Positions 17,498-27,175 of a DNA stretch of 64,000 bases are shown here, piece after piece (within the stretch, counting starts at the first letter, position 1; every line of letters starts with the position of its first letter). The position numbers and the translations under genes are program-made. Under the pieces are notes generated by a model. It was not told the DNA's origin, did not search any database, and was given only the letters and a program-made list of their open reading frames with translations. This stretch comes from Pelagomonas calceolata (taxonomy: Eukaryota > Sar > Pelagophyceae > Pelagomonadales > Pelagomonadaceae), in the NCBI GenBank assembly GCA_918797485.1, contig CAKKNE010000003.1, positions 248,001 to 312,000 of the forward strand, given 5' to 3'.

Positions 17498-19381
17498 ATG
17501 GCCGAGCCGGCGCCCGCCGGGAGCCCCGGCCAGGCGCGGCCCCGGAGCCCCTCCAAGGTTCGGAGGTTGGCCGAGAACTGGCACAGCGCGCCCATCATCG
17601 AGGACAACGAACGGCCGCACCCGCTCCTAAACGAGGACCACCTGGCGGCCGTGGCGAAGCAGCCGGAGCCGCCGAAGCCCGTTACTGATGATGACGACTC
17701 GACGCACCCGCTGCTCGACGCGTCGCGCGATACGCTGGTGACGGAGGTGTCGAATGAGACGCAGCAGGACGAGGCCGCGCGCCGGCCCGAGATCGTCGTG
17801 GTCAGCGCGCCGCCGGACATCGTGAATATTAGCATAAGCGGCGAGTCCCTGCGCGCGGACACGCCCGAGCCGGACGAGGCCGAGCCGCCGCCGCCGCCGC
17901 CGCCGCCTCCTTTGGTCTTCGAGTCGCCGGAGCGGCCCGTGCCGCCGGCCGTCGCGCCCGTCGCGCCGCCTCCTAGGGTCCCGCGCGCGATGAGCGAGCA
18001 GCGCGACCGGTCCTCGGACTTCGAGCCGCTGCGTTTTTTGGGGAAAGGGACGTTCGGCGCCGTGGTCTTAGTGAGGAGGCGGTCTAGGCTGGACGCGCCG
18101 GGCGAAGGGAGGAGGTACGCCATGAAAGTGCTGCTCAAAAGGAAGCTCGGCGAGAAGAGTCGGAGGGAGATGGCCATGGTCGAGCGCGAGATCCTGCGGA
18201 CCGTGCGGCACCCGTTTTTGGTGTCGTTGGCTTGTTCCTTCCAGTCCAAAACGAGATTGTATTTGGTGACTCCGTATTTCTGTGGAGGGGATTTAGATGC
18301 CCGCTTGAAAGAAAGGAAGACATTAGTTGCCGGCGAAGCGCGAGCACACATCGCGCGACTCTCGCTCGCCGTGGACTTCCTCCATCGATCCGGCGTGATT
18401 CATAGAGATATCAAGGGCGCCAATGTTTTATTAGATGCGGGCGGCCGCGCGCACCTGGCAGATTTCGGCCTGGCCGCCTACTGCGACGACGCTTCTAGAG
18501 GTAGGAAGCTCTCCTTCGCCGGCACGCTGGACTACATGGCTCCTGAATTATTCTTGAAATCCGTGCGGACGTACGATGGTTCTGTAGACTACTGGTCGCT
18601 TGGTGTTTTAGCGTATCAATGCCTCGTTGGCGTGACACCGTTTCATGGGAAGACCGCTCGAGAATTGTTTACAAATATCTTGAAGAGCGAGCCGGACATG
18701 GAACCTGTGCTAGAAGATGCAAGAGACGGCGTGCGAGCTCTACTGGCAAAGAACCCGCAAGAGCGAGACAGACTGCATAGCATGAGAAGGCGGCCCTTCT
18801 TCGGCGAGGCGATCCAGGTCTGGCGCCGCGTGGCCGACGCCGACGACCCCCTGGCCCAGTCGACGATTCCTGATCCGAGTACGCCCGAGGCGGCCATTCC
18901 CGATAAGGACTTCGACCGATATTTCTCGCACGACGGCGAGCGGCAGCCAGATCTGCGGGCGGACTTATTTGCGGGCTATGCGTACCGAGCACCCGATCAA
19001 AGAGGAGATGCGACGTCGCCGATGATCCTGCGACCGCCGCCGCGGCGGAAGCACCCCTTACTAGACCAGGCGTCGATGACCTCGGATGGCTCGTCCATGG
19101 TGAGCGTGACCGTGTCGCGCGACTCGCGCGACTCTCTGAGCCTGTCCGCTTCTGGTTCCGGTGTTTCCAGTCGCAGCGGCTCGAACTCGCTGTCGTCGTC
19201 CGCCTCGGACCGGTCAGTGAAAAGGGGCCACCGGCGAACGACCAGTAGAGCCATGGGCTCGATCATCGCCATGTCGCGAACCCTCTCTCAAACCTCTCTC
19301 AAAATAAAAAACGCCGCGAAGGCCGCGAAGAAGACGATGAGCGTCCGCCGCAGCCGGGACAAGTCGCCGGCGCCGCTGTGA
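17498..19381 (+). CDS. Ser/Thr protein kinase, AGC-like
   Basis: 627 residues. A disordered N-terminal region rich in Pro and acidic residues precedes the kinase domain (about residues 175-430): Gly loop LGKGTFGAVVLV, VAIK-type Lys in RRYAMKVLLKR, EREILRTVRHPFLVSL, catalytic loop VIHRDIKGANVLLD, DFGLAAY, and GTLDYMAPELF with YWSLGVLAYQCLVGVTPF. All residues needed for catalysis are present. The pattern (HPFLVSL, DYMAPE, C-terminal acidic FDRYFSHD) fits AGC kinases such as S6K/NDR/PKA relatives. The Ser-rich C-terminal tail (VSRDSRDSLSLSASGSG) ends in a basic stretch. Two spans of Ser-Asp/Arg repeats look like phosphorylation sites. Specific pathway unknown. Confidence 0.88.
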   Translation: MAEPAPAGSPGQARPRSPSKVRRLAENWHSAPIIEDNERPHPLLNEDHLAAVAKQPEPPKPVTDDDDSTHPLLDASRDTLVTEVSNETQQDEAARRPEIVVVSAPPDIVNISISGESLRADTPEPDEAEPPPPPPPPPLVFESPERPVPPAVAPVAPPPRVPRAMSEQRDRSSDFEPLRFLGKGTFGAVVLVRRRSRLDAPGEGRRYAMKVLLKRKLGEKSRREMAMVEREILRTVRHPFLVSLACSFQSKTRLYLVTPYFCGGDLDARLKERKTLVAGEARAHIARLSLAVDFLHRSGVIHRDIKGANVLLDAGGRAHLADFGLAAYCDDASRGRKLSFAGTLDYMAPELFLKSVRTYDGSVDYWSLGVLAYQCLVGVTPFHGKTARELFTNILKSEPDMEPVLEDARDGVRALLAKNPQERDRLHSMRRRPFFGEAIQVWRRVADADDPLAQSTIPDPSTPEAAIPDKDFDRYFSHDGERQPDLRADLFAGYAYRAPDQRGDATSPMILRPPPRRKHPLLDQASMTSDGSSMVSVTVSRDSRDSLSLSASGSGVSSRSGSNSLSSSASDRSVKRGHRRTTSRAMGSIIAMSRTLSQTSLKIKNAAKAAKKTMSVRRSRDKSPAPL

Positions 19382-19441
19382 TACCGCCCCGACTACTATG
19401 GTCGGGGTGGGGATGAATAAAGACCCCCCTTGTGTTGAATT

Positions 19442-20764
19442 TTAGAGCTTCCGTATTACTGAATCGCGCCCGTGCGCAGCGCCGGCAGCAGACATCATCG
19501 ACGCCATCGACGGCGCGACCTTCTTCTTGTCCACCCTAGAACCCACTCTCATACCACTCTTCGAGTGGATCTCGTGCTTCTCCATGTTTTTTCTGAATGC
19601 GGCATACTTCTTCATGTTGATGAGTCTACTATAAGTCGCGGAGTCGTTGCGGATGTTCGGGCCGTCGCCGGGCTTGCGAGCCGGTCGGTAGGTCACCAAC
19701 GTCTCTCTACGTTCAATGTCCCCGGGCGTATCTTTGAGGACGCCGCCCCAGGCCGCGTTGTCCGCGTTCGCGGCCTCCTCTGCGAGCTTGTCGGCCTTCA
19801 TTTTGGCGAGCTTCGCCTTCTTCTCCTGCTTGAGGATGGTCATCTGGCGCTGGGACCGTTGCGCTTTCGTGGAGGTCACCGCTTTCCCGCCTTCGAACCT
19901 TACGGTCGCGATCTGGCCGCCGAGCGACTGTTTTTTGCGGTAATTTATCTTTCTTCCCGCTAAATCCGCGTCAATACCTGACAACAAATCCGCATGCCTT
20001 TTTTCCTCGTCAATCACTTCCCGTTTCCTTAGCTCGTCCCCGAGGTAGCACAGGTGGCCGCCGGGCTGGTACGCCTTGTCCATCTTACGGAACTCGTTTA
20101 ACAAAACGTCTTCGTTGTCCGCTCTCGTTCTACCAGTCCGTGTCTCGGCGTGCTCGCGCCAGAACTTGGTTCCCAGGACCGTCTCATGTAGAGCTCTCTG
20201 TAACTCAAAAGCCGGCGCGACCAACAACGGCGCCTCTCGACACCTCTTGACGAATTGGTCCCGGGAGATGAATCCCGTGGGCGCGACGCCATGTTTTTCG
20301 ACTAAAGCTTGCACGGTAGGTGTCAGCGGTCGGCAGTAGACGAAGGATATTAAATCCTTGAATTCTAAGGCTTCTAGCGTCCCACTATCGTCCTCGTCGA
20401 ACAGGTGGAAGATGAACCACAATAGAGTATCACGATCATAGGTACAGTAGTTGTACAACGCCGCGCAGAACTCTACTAGATCAAGGGACATATTACCTGG
20501 CGGTTGATCATCCATAATGGTCATCGCTCTCCTCGCGAACTGCGTGTCCCTGCACGAGTAGTGGTGGAAGAACTCCCTCGCGCTGATTGTTCCCGAACGA
20601 TCAACATCAATTTTCCGGAATTCTTGCACGATGCGCATGATATCAATCGGTCGCAAATTCGTGATCATGATCAGGTGATTGAGCTTGATGAACTCCTCCT
20701 CGCTCAACTTAAGATACTGGGGGTTTAACCTTCTTTTTGCTAGCGTGGCGTTGACGCAGCCCAT
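19442..20764 (-). CDS. EF-hand protein, probably N-myristoylated
   Basis: 440 residues. It starts MGCVNATLAKRR, a good N-myristoylation plus palmitoylation signal. EF hands: FRKIDVDRSGTISAREFFHH is a full loop (D-x-D-x-S-G-x-I-x-x-x-E), and FHLFDEDDSGTLEALEFKDL is a second (D-x-D-x-S-G-x-L-x-x-x-E); a weaker one lies between. The N-terminal arrangement is like calcineurin B. The C-terminal half is a basic helix-rich region (QRQMTILKQEKKAKLAKMKA) with no domain I know. A membrane-tethered calcium sensor is the best reading. Stop codons of this gene and the kinase are 60 bp apart. Confidence 0.8.
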   Translation of the reverse strand: MGCVNATLAKRRLNPQYLKLSEEEFIKLNHLIMITNLRPIDIMRIVQEFRKIDVDRSGTISAREFFHHYSCRDTQFARRAMTIMDDQPPGNMSLDLVEFCAALYNYCTYDRDTLLWFIFHLFDEDDSGTLEALEFKDLISFVYCRPLTPTVQALVEKHGVAPTGFISRDQFVKRCREAPLLVAPAFELQRALHETVLGTKFWREHAETRTGRTRADNEDVLLNEFRKMDKAYQPGGHLCYLGDELRKREVIDEEKRHADLLSGIDADLAGRKINYRKKQSLGGQIATVRFEGGKAVTSTKAQRSQRQMTILKQEKKAKLAKMKADKLAEEAANADNAAWGGVLKDTPGDIERRETLVTYRPARKPGDGPNIRNDSATYSRLINMKKYAAFRKNMEKHEIHSKSGMRVGSRVDKKKVAPSMASMMSAAGAAHGRDSVIRKL

Positions 20765-21264
20765 CCTTTCGCGGCGTCGGCGTGCTGTTGTGCTAGCAGC
20801 CCACCATTGGTACTGCTATCGTCTTCTGGGCACAGCCATGGGGACGCTTCGACTCACGTCGCACAGAGGGTCACGGGGTGCCTGTGTCGGGCGCCTTGCC
20901 GTTCAATCGCTCGAGATAGCGCGCACGGCTCCAGCCAAAGCTCTGTGTCTGCGGGCCCCGCACGAAGCCAAGCTTCCGCTTTCGCGCACCTGTACGTTGG
21001 AGCCGTCGTATCGTGGCCTTGTGATGCACTATTGTACATCAGGTCCGGCGATGATGGTCTGGAGCCAAGCTTTTTCAGCCAGGCTGTCATTGGTCCTCAG
21101 CTGAGCGCACAGCTACGGGCGCCAGAGATCACACGACGATTTTTCGTGATCTATATCGGTGACCTACACTAATAAGAAGCGCTTCTGAACGCACAGCTGC
21201 GCGAAACCCAGCCAAACACTTGGGCCTCCTGCACTGCTGTCAGACCAATCGTACGCGCGACGGG
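20765..21264. other. Divergent intergenic region
   Basis: 500 bases between the EF-hand gene start and the next start. Short open frames occur but lack any protein-like pattern. No palindromic element or splice-like element is seen. Confidence 0.45.
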
Positions 21265-21900
21265 ATGGCATCCCTCTTAAAGTCCGTGAGCGGCTTCCTG
21301 GACACGGTCATCCGCCGCGGCGCGCCCGCCGCCCAGCAGGCCGCGCCGGCGGCGGCCCGCGCGGCGGCGCCGGCGGCCCGACCAGAAATCCCTGGACTGC
21401 CGCCACGCCCACAAAAGATCCGCGCGCCGACGGCGGATGGACGAGCACCATCATCACCAGATGACATCGATCCCGCATTACTGAAGGAGCTCTACAAGGT
21501 CGGCCCCGCGCTCAAGAAACAAGAAGTAGCAAAGCCGACGGCGCCGGCCACGGGCGAGGACGCGCGGCGGCGCCGGCGCTTCAACGAGTTGAGGAGAGAC
21601 GAGGAGGCGCCGGCTGGAAGAATAGCGGAGGCCGACGTCGCGAATTTCTTGGATTGGCGCGCGGCCGGCATGGCCCAGGCGACGCCCGACGTCGCGGGCC
21701 TCGCGCGCGCGCTCGCCTGCGACGATGGGACGGCGGCGGCGCTGCTGCGGACCTACGGTGTGCCCCAGATTCGACAAGCGGGCGACCTCAAGGTCGGGCT
21801 CTGGGCGCCCGGCGACGCCCTCGACCTGGACGACGAGGAGGTGTCCTCGGCTTCAGTTGATGACGAGCCGCTCCCGGGGCGGCGGCGACGTAAGAAATGA
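21265..21900 (+). CDS. Small protein, possibly NDUFAF4-like complex I assembly factor
   Basis: 211 residues from the ATG at 21265 (MASLLKSVSGFLDTVIRRG). The start is an amphipathic basic helix suited to mitochondrial import. The middle is Ala/Pro-rich. The C-terminal part reads GRIAEADVANFLDWRAAGMA, LARALACDDGTAAALLRTYG, VPQI: a helix that begins 'x-I-x-x-x-x-V/A' followed by a short motif in which a residue pair precedes LLxxY, the same order as the end of NDUFAF4 (helix, then a 'LLKYF' motif). This is a motif-level guess; it could equally be an unrelated lineage-specific protein. A PQ-rich basic end (RRRRKK) closes it. Confidence 0.4.
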   Translation: MASLLKSVSGFLDTVIRRGAPAAQQAAPAAARAAAPAARPEIPGLPPRPQKIRAPTADGRAPSSPDDIDPALLKELYKVGPALKKQEVAKPTAPATGEDARRRRRFNELRRDEEAPAGRIAEADVANFLDWRAAGMAQATPDVAGLARALACDDGTAAALLRTYGVPQIRQAGDLKVGLWAPGDALDLDDEEVSSASVDDEPLPGRRRRKK

Positions 21901-21932
21901 GTGCCTTAGTACACGGGGAGGGAGGAAGAGAG

Positions 21933-24325
21933 TCAGTAGTACGTGAGCTTCATGGGGTCGGCCTCGAGCATCGAGAAGCGCGCGCCGTCCGGCATGATGA
22001 TTTCGTTGGCGCCCCACGCGCCCGGGCCCTGGGCATACGAGAGCGCGATCGCCTGTGTGTTTTTTTGCGGTGAGAGGGACCCGCAGACGTCGCGTCGATG
22101 GCGTGGACTTTCCGCGCGGGCGATCGCGTGGCCCAGCGCCGCGTCGGCGTCGCGGTCGCGGTGCGGCGACCGCACGCAGCGGCGGCGCGGCCGCGGCCGC
22201 GGCACAGACGTCGCCGGCGCGTCGCCGGCGGCGTGGCCGTCCGGGAGGGCGTCCCAGTTCGGCTCGGGCGCGCCTTGAGAAGCCGGCCGCGCGCGCTTGG
22301 CGCGGCCGCGGTTCGTCGGGCCGCGGCCCTTGAGGGCGTTGCCGCCGCAGCCCGGGCAGGTGACGCAGCGGGTGTGGATCTTGAGCCCGCAGTTCGAGCA
22401 CGCCTTCGTGCGGGCCGCCGCGCGGCCGCGGCTCGGCGCCGGCGCGCGGCCGCCCGGCGCCGCGGGCCGCGCGGCTCGGCCGGCCGGCCTCGGCGCGCGG
22501 TCGGGCGGCGCCTCTCCGATGCGCGGCGCGCCCGGCGGCAGGACGCCGGCCGGCCGGCAGGCGAGGCACCCGCCGGCGGCGTGGCGGCACCGCGCGCAGC
22601 CGAACGCCGGCGCCGGCGCCGGCGCCCTGCGCGGGCGTCGCGTCAGTGGCGCATGCGTCCGATTTTCGCGCTATCGAGCCGCGTCGAACGACCGAGGGGC
22701 CACCCGGGGCCCGGCGCCGGCGCGACCGCCCGCGCGACGCGTCCGCATCCAAGAGGACGCCAAGGCCGCGGCGGCCCCGCGCGTGACGCGCGAGGCCGCG
22801 GCGGCCCTGCGCGTGACGCGCGAAAAGGAGAAGGCGCGCAAGAACACGCCGCGAAAAGAAAGGACGCCGGGAACGCACGGGGCGGCCGCGGCGAAGGACG
22901 CGTCGAGCAGCGCGCTCTGGAGCGCGACGACGCCGTCGTAGCGGAGCTCGCCGGCCTGGACGCGGCCGCGGAACCTGCGTGTACCGCAGCGATGGCGTGG
23001 AAGCGCTCCGATCAGGGACGCGGGAAAAAGAACGCGACGAGGAACGACCGCCGCGCGTCGTCGCGCGCCGCGTCGACGAGCGCGTCGAGCGCCGCGAGCT
23101 GGTCCGCCGGCGCGGCCGCCGCCGCCGCGCGCGCGTCGCGCTCCCGCTGGCGCGCGGCGCGCCGCTCGGCCTTGCGCGCCCGCCGCGCCGCGCGCTCGTC
23201 CTTGCGCGCCTTGCGCGCGGCCCGGCGGTCGTGCTCCGCCCACGTCGTCGCGGGCCGCGCGTCGTCGTCGTCGTCGTCGCCCGCCGGCGGCGCCAGTATT
23301 TCGGCGTCGTCGTCCGGCGGCGGCGCGAACGCCTCGTCCGGCGGCGCGAAGGCCTCGGCGGCGGGCGCCGGCGGGGGCGCCACGGACAGGTGCGTCTCGT
23401 CCGAGTCGTAGTCCCAGCGCGGCCGGCTCAGCTCGTCCGTGATCGTCGACGCGTCGCGCCGGAGGCCGAACTCGACGACGATGGGCGCGGGCCGCCGCGG
23501 CGGCGGCGGCGGCTCGAGGATGACGGCGCCGGCGTCCGCGCGCGGCCGCGGCCGCACGGTCGCCGCGGCGGCCTCGGTGCGCGGCTCGAGCGACCACGTC
23601 CCGTCCCGCGCGACGACGACGCGCCACGCGCTCCGGTCGAAGCGCAGGGGGTTGTCCTGGCGCCAGAGCCGCGTGAAGGCGCCGCAGAGCTCCGGGTCCT
23701 CCGACGCGTCCTCCGGAACCGCCTCCGCCGGCGGCGCGTCGCGCGTCGCCCGCGCCGGGACCGCGGGCCGCTGCGTCGGCGCGGGCGCGGCGGTCTGGCG
23801 GTTCGGGTTCCGCAGGCACTTGGCCTCGTGGCGCCGGCAGCCCTGGTCGTTCGTGTAGCAGGCGCCGCAGCGGTACGCGCAGCCGCGGAGCGTCTTCTCG
23901 CACCGCGGGCACCGCCACAACAGGCGCGGCGGCGCGGTGTCGCGCGACTGCGCGCCGCGCGGCGCGAACATCTGGGTGCCCGTCGCCTCGTCGACGACGC
24001 GCCGCGCGAGGATGCGGCACGCGTAGCAGACGGGCGTCGGCTGCTCGTCGTCGACGACGGGCGCCGTGTCGCCCTGGGAGGCCTCCGGCGGCCTCCGGGG
24101 CTCCGGCCGCGGCGGCGGCGCCGCGGGCGGCGGCTGCGACATCGTGACCGTGCGCGCCGTCATGGTCCGGCTCGAGACGTTGTGCGGCCCGTCCGCGGGG
24201 TACTCGTCCTGCGAGTTCTCGTAGAAGGCCGAGCTCGGCGGGAGGAGCGGGAACATGGTGTGGAGGTCCTGGCTACATTGCTGCGACGCTTGCGACGCGG
24301 GGCCGAACCAGGAGTTGTCCGTCAT
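21933..24325 (-). CDS. Cys-rich zinc-binding protein with introner introns
   Basis: Starts MTDNSWFGPASQASQQ at 24325. Exon 1 (24325-23046) codes CYACRILARR, WRCPRCEKTLRGCAYRCGAC and YTNDQGCRRHEAKCLRN, a set of paired cysteines suited to bind zinc, then a Pro/Asp-rich middle and a long charged helix. Exon 2 starts at 22974 (GRVQAGELRYDGVVALQSAL). The last exons contain FGCARCRHAAGGCLACR and KACSNCGLKIHTRCVTCPGC, two more zinc knuckles, and finish AWGANEIIMPDGARFSMLEA with stop at 21933. Introns 22975-23045 and 22053-22127 are introner copies; a third intron lies between about 22900 and 22626 and its donor is unresolved. Probably a nuclear regulator; no named family recognised. Confidence 0.6.
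22053..22119 (-). mobile_element. Introner element with perfect 8-bp duplication (GCGATCGC)
   Basis: 67-bp element, read on the gene strand from CCGCGCGGAAAGTCC to AAACACACAG, with the core CCACGCCATCGACGCGACG. It is flanked by GCGATCGC on both sides (22045-22052 and 22120-22127). Removing one duplication copy plus the element (22053-22127, 75 bp) joins LGH to AIALSYAQGPG in phase 0. The donor is the GC of the first duplication. Because 75 is divisible by three, the frame also stays open without splicing. Confidence 0.75.
22761..22820 (+). repeat. Tandem pair of 30-bp units
   Basis: Two near-identical 30-bp units of the form GAGGCCGCGGCGGCC...GCGCGTGACGCGC stand side by side in the part of the zinc-protein gene where the splicing pattern is unclear. 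Confidence 0.6.
22975..23037 (-). mobile_element. Introner element with 7/8 target duplication
   Basis: 63-bp element on the gene strand, ending CTTCCACGCCATCGCTGCGG then TACACGCAG. The 8-mers beside it are GTTCCTCG (23038-23045) and GTTCCGCG (22967-22974). Splicing from the GT of the first 8-mer to the terminal AG (22975-23045) joins the two coding exons in phase 2. Confidence 0.65.
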
Positions 24326-24850
24326 CTTTTTTTTCTTGCCGGCGGCTTACTGGTCCCGCGCGGCGCTTTTCAGTCGCCTCGGGGGCCGGCGCGCCGCGTC
24401 GCGCGCTTGCTTTTTTATCCCAAAGCTTAGGCCTGTCGAGGCCGCGCCGGCGTTTGCGCGAACCGCGCGAGGCGGGGCCCGCGTCCCTGAGGTTCCGCCG
24501 GTCTGTTGCGTCGCTCCCCTTGTCTATGTGTGGCTCAGACCGCTGTGAGGGTGCTTTTTGGGCTCTCAAAGTCGGCCGCAGACTAACGTGAAAAGCCGGG
24601 CTCTCACCGCTCGAACAATGACCCACGACGTCGCTGCGTACTCTCAGAGATCTTTCTGGGACGATGTCGACCGCCGCCGATAAAACCCGCACCTCCAGCT
24701 ATCGAATCGAGGCCCGCAAACGCCAAGGCTGCCCGAGGACGCGGAGGAAGCGACACGATTGGCCAAGGCTTGCTGAGCTGAAGTCCCGTCCGCCCGGTCC
24801 TACTCGTTCGCGCACTCGGAAGTGCTGCACCGACAGAGCTGCCCACTGCT
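24326..24850. other. Divergent intergenic region
   Basis: 525 bases between the zinc-protein start and the next start. Nothing recognisable beyond short T-rich runs next to 24330 and 24410. Confidence 0.4.
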
Positions 24851-25768
24851 ATGGCCGATCTGCCGCCCCCGCCAGACCCCGCGGCCGTCCAGGCGATGAT
24901 GGACGCGAAGACGCCCCATGAAGCGGCCATGGCGCGTGTGAAGATGAGCTCTCAAGAAATATGGGAGCTGTACCAACAAGCAGAAGAATTCAATAAACAA
25001 GACGCCGTCCTCGAGCTCGAAATGAAGAATGCGTGGCTCGAGTACGAAAAAACAAAAGCACCTCTGGAGGAAGCGAAGAAGCGCCTCACGACGCCCGGGG
25101 CCCTGAACCCCGACAACCCGCCGCCGCCCTTGGAACCCGAACTTATTGGATTGCCTCCATTGTCAGATCCGTGGTGGAAGCACAAGCGCGGCCCGCCGCC
25201 GCCGCCATCGGATGAAAGAGCCCCGGACATGCCGCCGCGCAAACTAAACGAGGGCGAGGCGCCGCCGCCGCCTCCATCAAATCCGTACGCGAAGTTCGAG
25301 AATTTAGCGGATTCGAGCGACGACGAAAAGCCTTCAAGGAAGAACCTCGAGGGGATTGTGTCGTCGGAGCTCAATCTCGAGCAGCTCAAGGCGTACAGTG
25401 ACATGAGCGAGGCCGAGTTCGAGAAGGTGCTCCAGTTGAAGGACGAGGAGATAGCGACTAAACAATCGAAGAACAGTGAACAGGAGCGGCGCATCGCCGA
25501 GGCTAATGAAACACTACAAAAGGTCGAGGCGAAGACGGCGGAGCTGTCGGCCGCGATGGCGCGCGACGCGCCCGTCGAGGAGCTCGCCGCGCTGCACCGC
25601 GAGCTCGATCAGCTGGTGTTGCAAACCTCAAGAAACCTGCCGGCGGACTTCCCGCCGCCTCCCGAAAGGGGCGAGCTGTCTGGAGACTCCGAAGACGAGG
25701 GTCTGGCCGGCGTCGACGCAGGCGTCGAGGAGGAGAAGGACGATCCATCGCCGCGGTCAGACGAGTAA
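24851..25768 (+). CDS. Proline-rich, coiled-coil protein of unknown function
   Basis: 305 residues. It starts MADLPPPPDPAAVQAMMDAK, followed by an acidic helix (EIWELYQQAEEFNKQDAVLE), a Pro-rich and Asp/Ser-rich middle with PWWKHKRGPPPPPSDERAPD, and a predicted coiled coil (ETLQKVEAKTAELSAAMARD) before an acidic tail. No enzymatic motif. The proline-run plus coiled-coil layout resembles scaffold or mRNA-processing proteins; nothing more specific can be said. Confidence 0.6.
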   Translation: MADLPPPPDPAAVQAMMDAKTPHEAAMARVKMSSQEIWELYQQAEEFNKQDAVLELEMKNAWLEYEKTKAPLEEAKKRLTTPGALNPDNPPPPLEPELIGLPPLSDPWWKHKRGPPPPPSDERAPDMPPRKLNEGEAPPPPPSNPYAKFENLADSSDDEKPSRKNLEGIVSSELNLEQLKAYSDMSEAEFEKVLQLKDEEIATKQSKNSEQERRIAEANETLQKVEAKTAELSAAMARDAPVEELAALHRELDQLVLQTSRNLPADFPPPPERGELSGDSEDEGLAGVDAGVEEEKDDPSPRSDE

Positions 25769-25846
25769 CCACCTTTCTTGTGAGTTCCTCCCTATCGTCG
25801 TTTGCGGTGTTGGAGGCTTTCAATAGCCTACGCCGTCTAAAATTTG

Positions 25847-25868
25847 CTAGCGGTCTGTAACACACTAG
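25847..25868 (-). promoter_or_regulatory. Palindromic CTAG element, copy 5
   Basis: Reverse strand: CTAGTGTG, spacer TTACAG, ACCGCTAG. It lies 160 bp before the metallophosphatase start, between two genes in the same direction. Confidence 0.6.
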
Positions 25869-26027
25869 GCATCCCTAGCAAAGCTGCATTGCAAGCTCGC
25901 AAACGCGCCAATCTCTGCACGTAGCTGGTTTATATACCGCAGGAGGCTGTCTTGCAACAGCGCCGACGCGTCCTGGACGCGCGGCACACTTTGAGACAGC
26001 TGTGGGACAGTACAGGCACTTGCAATA

Positions 26028-27077
26028 ATGGCTCGTAAGCTCTACGCCATCGCGCTGGCGACGTACTGCATAGCTCTAAACCCCACGACACGACAAGGAC
26101 AAAGACAGCGACGGCCGCAGTCGCCCTCGAATCACAAACGCGTCGTGGCCATCGGCGACGTCCACGGCGACCTCGACGCGCTGCGGACGTGTTTGAGGGT
26201 CGCCGGCGTCGTCGACACGTCTGATGCTTGGATTGGCGCGCCCGGGACGACGCTGGTCTCGACGGGCGACGTCTTGGATAGGGGCGACGAGGACTGGGAG
26301 TGCCTCGCCTACCTCCACACTTTGCAAGCCGCGGCGCGCCGGAAGCGGGGCGACGTCTGCCTCGTATTAGGGAACCACGAGGTGCTCAACGTGCTCGGCG
26401 AGATGCGCTTCGCGTCCACAAAATCGTGGCACGCCGCCGCGGAGGCGTGCGAGCCGCCGCGGCGGAATGTGGAAAGAGACGACGACTGGGCGCGGCGCGC
26501 GCGGATCCGAGCCTTCGCGCCGGGCGGCGCCGGCGCGGCGTACCTCGCGGACTTGTGTGGGGACGCGCCGGTCGGGCGGGTCTGCGGCGACACGCTCTAC
26601 TGCCACGGCGGGCTCCACGTCGTCGCGCTGACCGTCGGCGCGGCGGCGCGGCGCAAGCGGCTCGCGAAGCAGAACAAGCGGGCGCCGGCCGCGGACGCGC
26701 CCGCGCGCGAGCTCCTCGCGGCTTTAAACGCGGACGCGGCCGCGTGGCTCCGGGGCGCGGGGCCGCTGCCGGCGGCGCTCGGCGCGTCGGAGAGCTCGCC
26801 CGTCTGGTCGCGCGCCTACTCGCACCCGGCGGGCGCCGAGCCCGCGCAGAGCCGCTGCGGCGAGGCGGCGAAGGCGCTCGACGCGCTTGGATTAAGGCGC
26901 ATGGTCGTGGGCCACACGCCCCAGATCACGGCCGGCATCAACGCGTGCTGCGGCGGCCGCGTCTACCGCATCGACACGGGCCTGTCGTCCTTCTACGGCG
27001 GCATGAAGCAGTGCCTCGAGGTCGTGTCAAACGAGCGGCCGCGGGTGATCTCGTCGACGCCGGAGTACTTTTGGTAA
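26028..27077 (+). CDS. Calcineurin-like metallophosphatase (Shewanella-like phosphatase type)
   Basis: 349 residues. The N-terminus is a short hydrophobic stretch (MARKLYAIALATYCIALNPT) that could be a signal peptide. Metal-binding motifs of the PPP/metallophosphoesterase fold are all present: VVAIGDVHGD (about 40-49), STGDVLDRGDEDWE (about 79-92), LVLGNHEVLN (about 112), then YCHGG and VVGHTPQI (about 291). The motif set and insert lengths fit SLP phosphatases of bacteria, plants and algae. Dephosphorylates proteins or small phosphates using a binuclear metal centre; the physiological substrate is unknown. It ends VYRIDTGLSSFYGGMKQ, as in the family. Confidence 0.88.
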   Translation: MARKLYAIALATYCIALNPTTRQGQRQRRPQSPSNHKRVVAIGDVHGDLDALRTCLRVAGVVDTSDAWIGAPGTTLVSTGDVLDRGDEDWECLAYLHTLQAAARRKRGDVCLVLGNHEVLNVLGEMRFASTKSWHAAAEACEPPRRNVERDDDWARRARIRAFAPGGAGAAYLADLCGDAPVGRVCGDTLYCHGGLHVVALTVGAAARRKRLAKQNKRAPAADAPARELLAALNADAAAWLRGAGPLPAALGASESSPVWSRAYSHPAGAEPAQSRCGEAAKALDALGLRRMVVGHTPQITAGINACCGGRVYRIDTGLSSFYGGMKQCLEVVSNERPRVISSTPEYFW

Positions 27078-27175
27078 TCTATGTTTGTGTGATTTTTACG
27101 CGTGGGGGATGGGAGTGGCCGTGCTGGCGGCGCGCGCCTGTGGCCGCGCCGCGGAAAGGAGCACCGAGCCGTCGC

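Noticed and set aside
15544-18351. Very long reverse frame covering the CRAL-TRIO gene and the kinase gene
   Set aside because: The part beyond 17148 is antisense to a clear kinase and has no protein-like pattern; long antisense frames are common at this G+C level.
20679-21172. Open frames of 121-141 residues in the divergent gap
   Set aside because: No hydrophobic pattern, motif or codon periodicity, and they overlap each other.
21853-22878. 341-residue Arg-rich reverse frame
   Set aside because: It runs in the wrong frame relative to the zinc-knuckle sequence FGCARC...KACSNC and reads as an Arg/Pro shadow.
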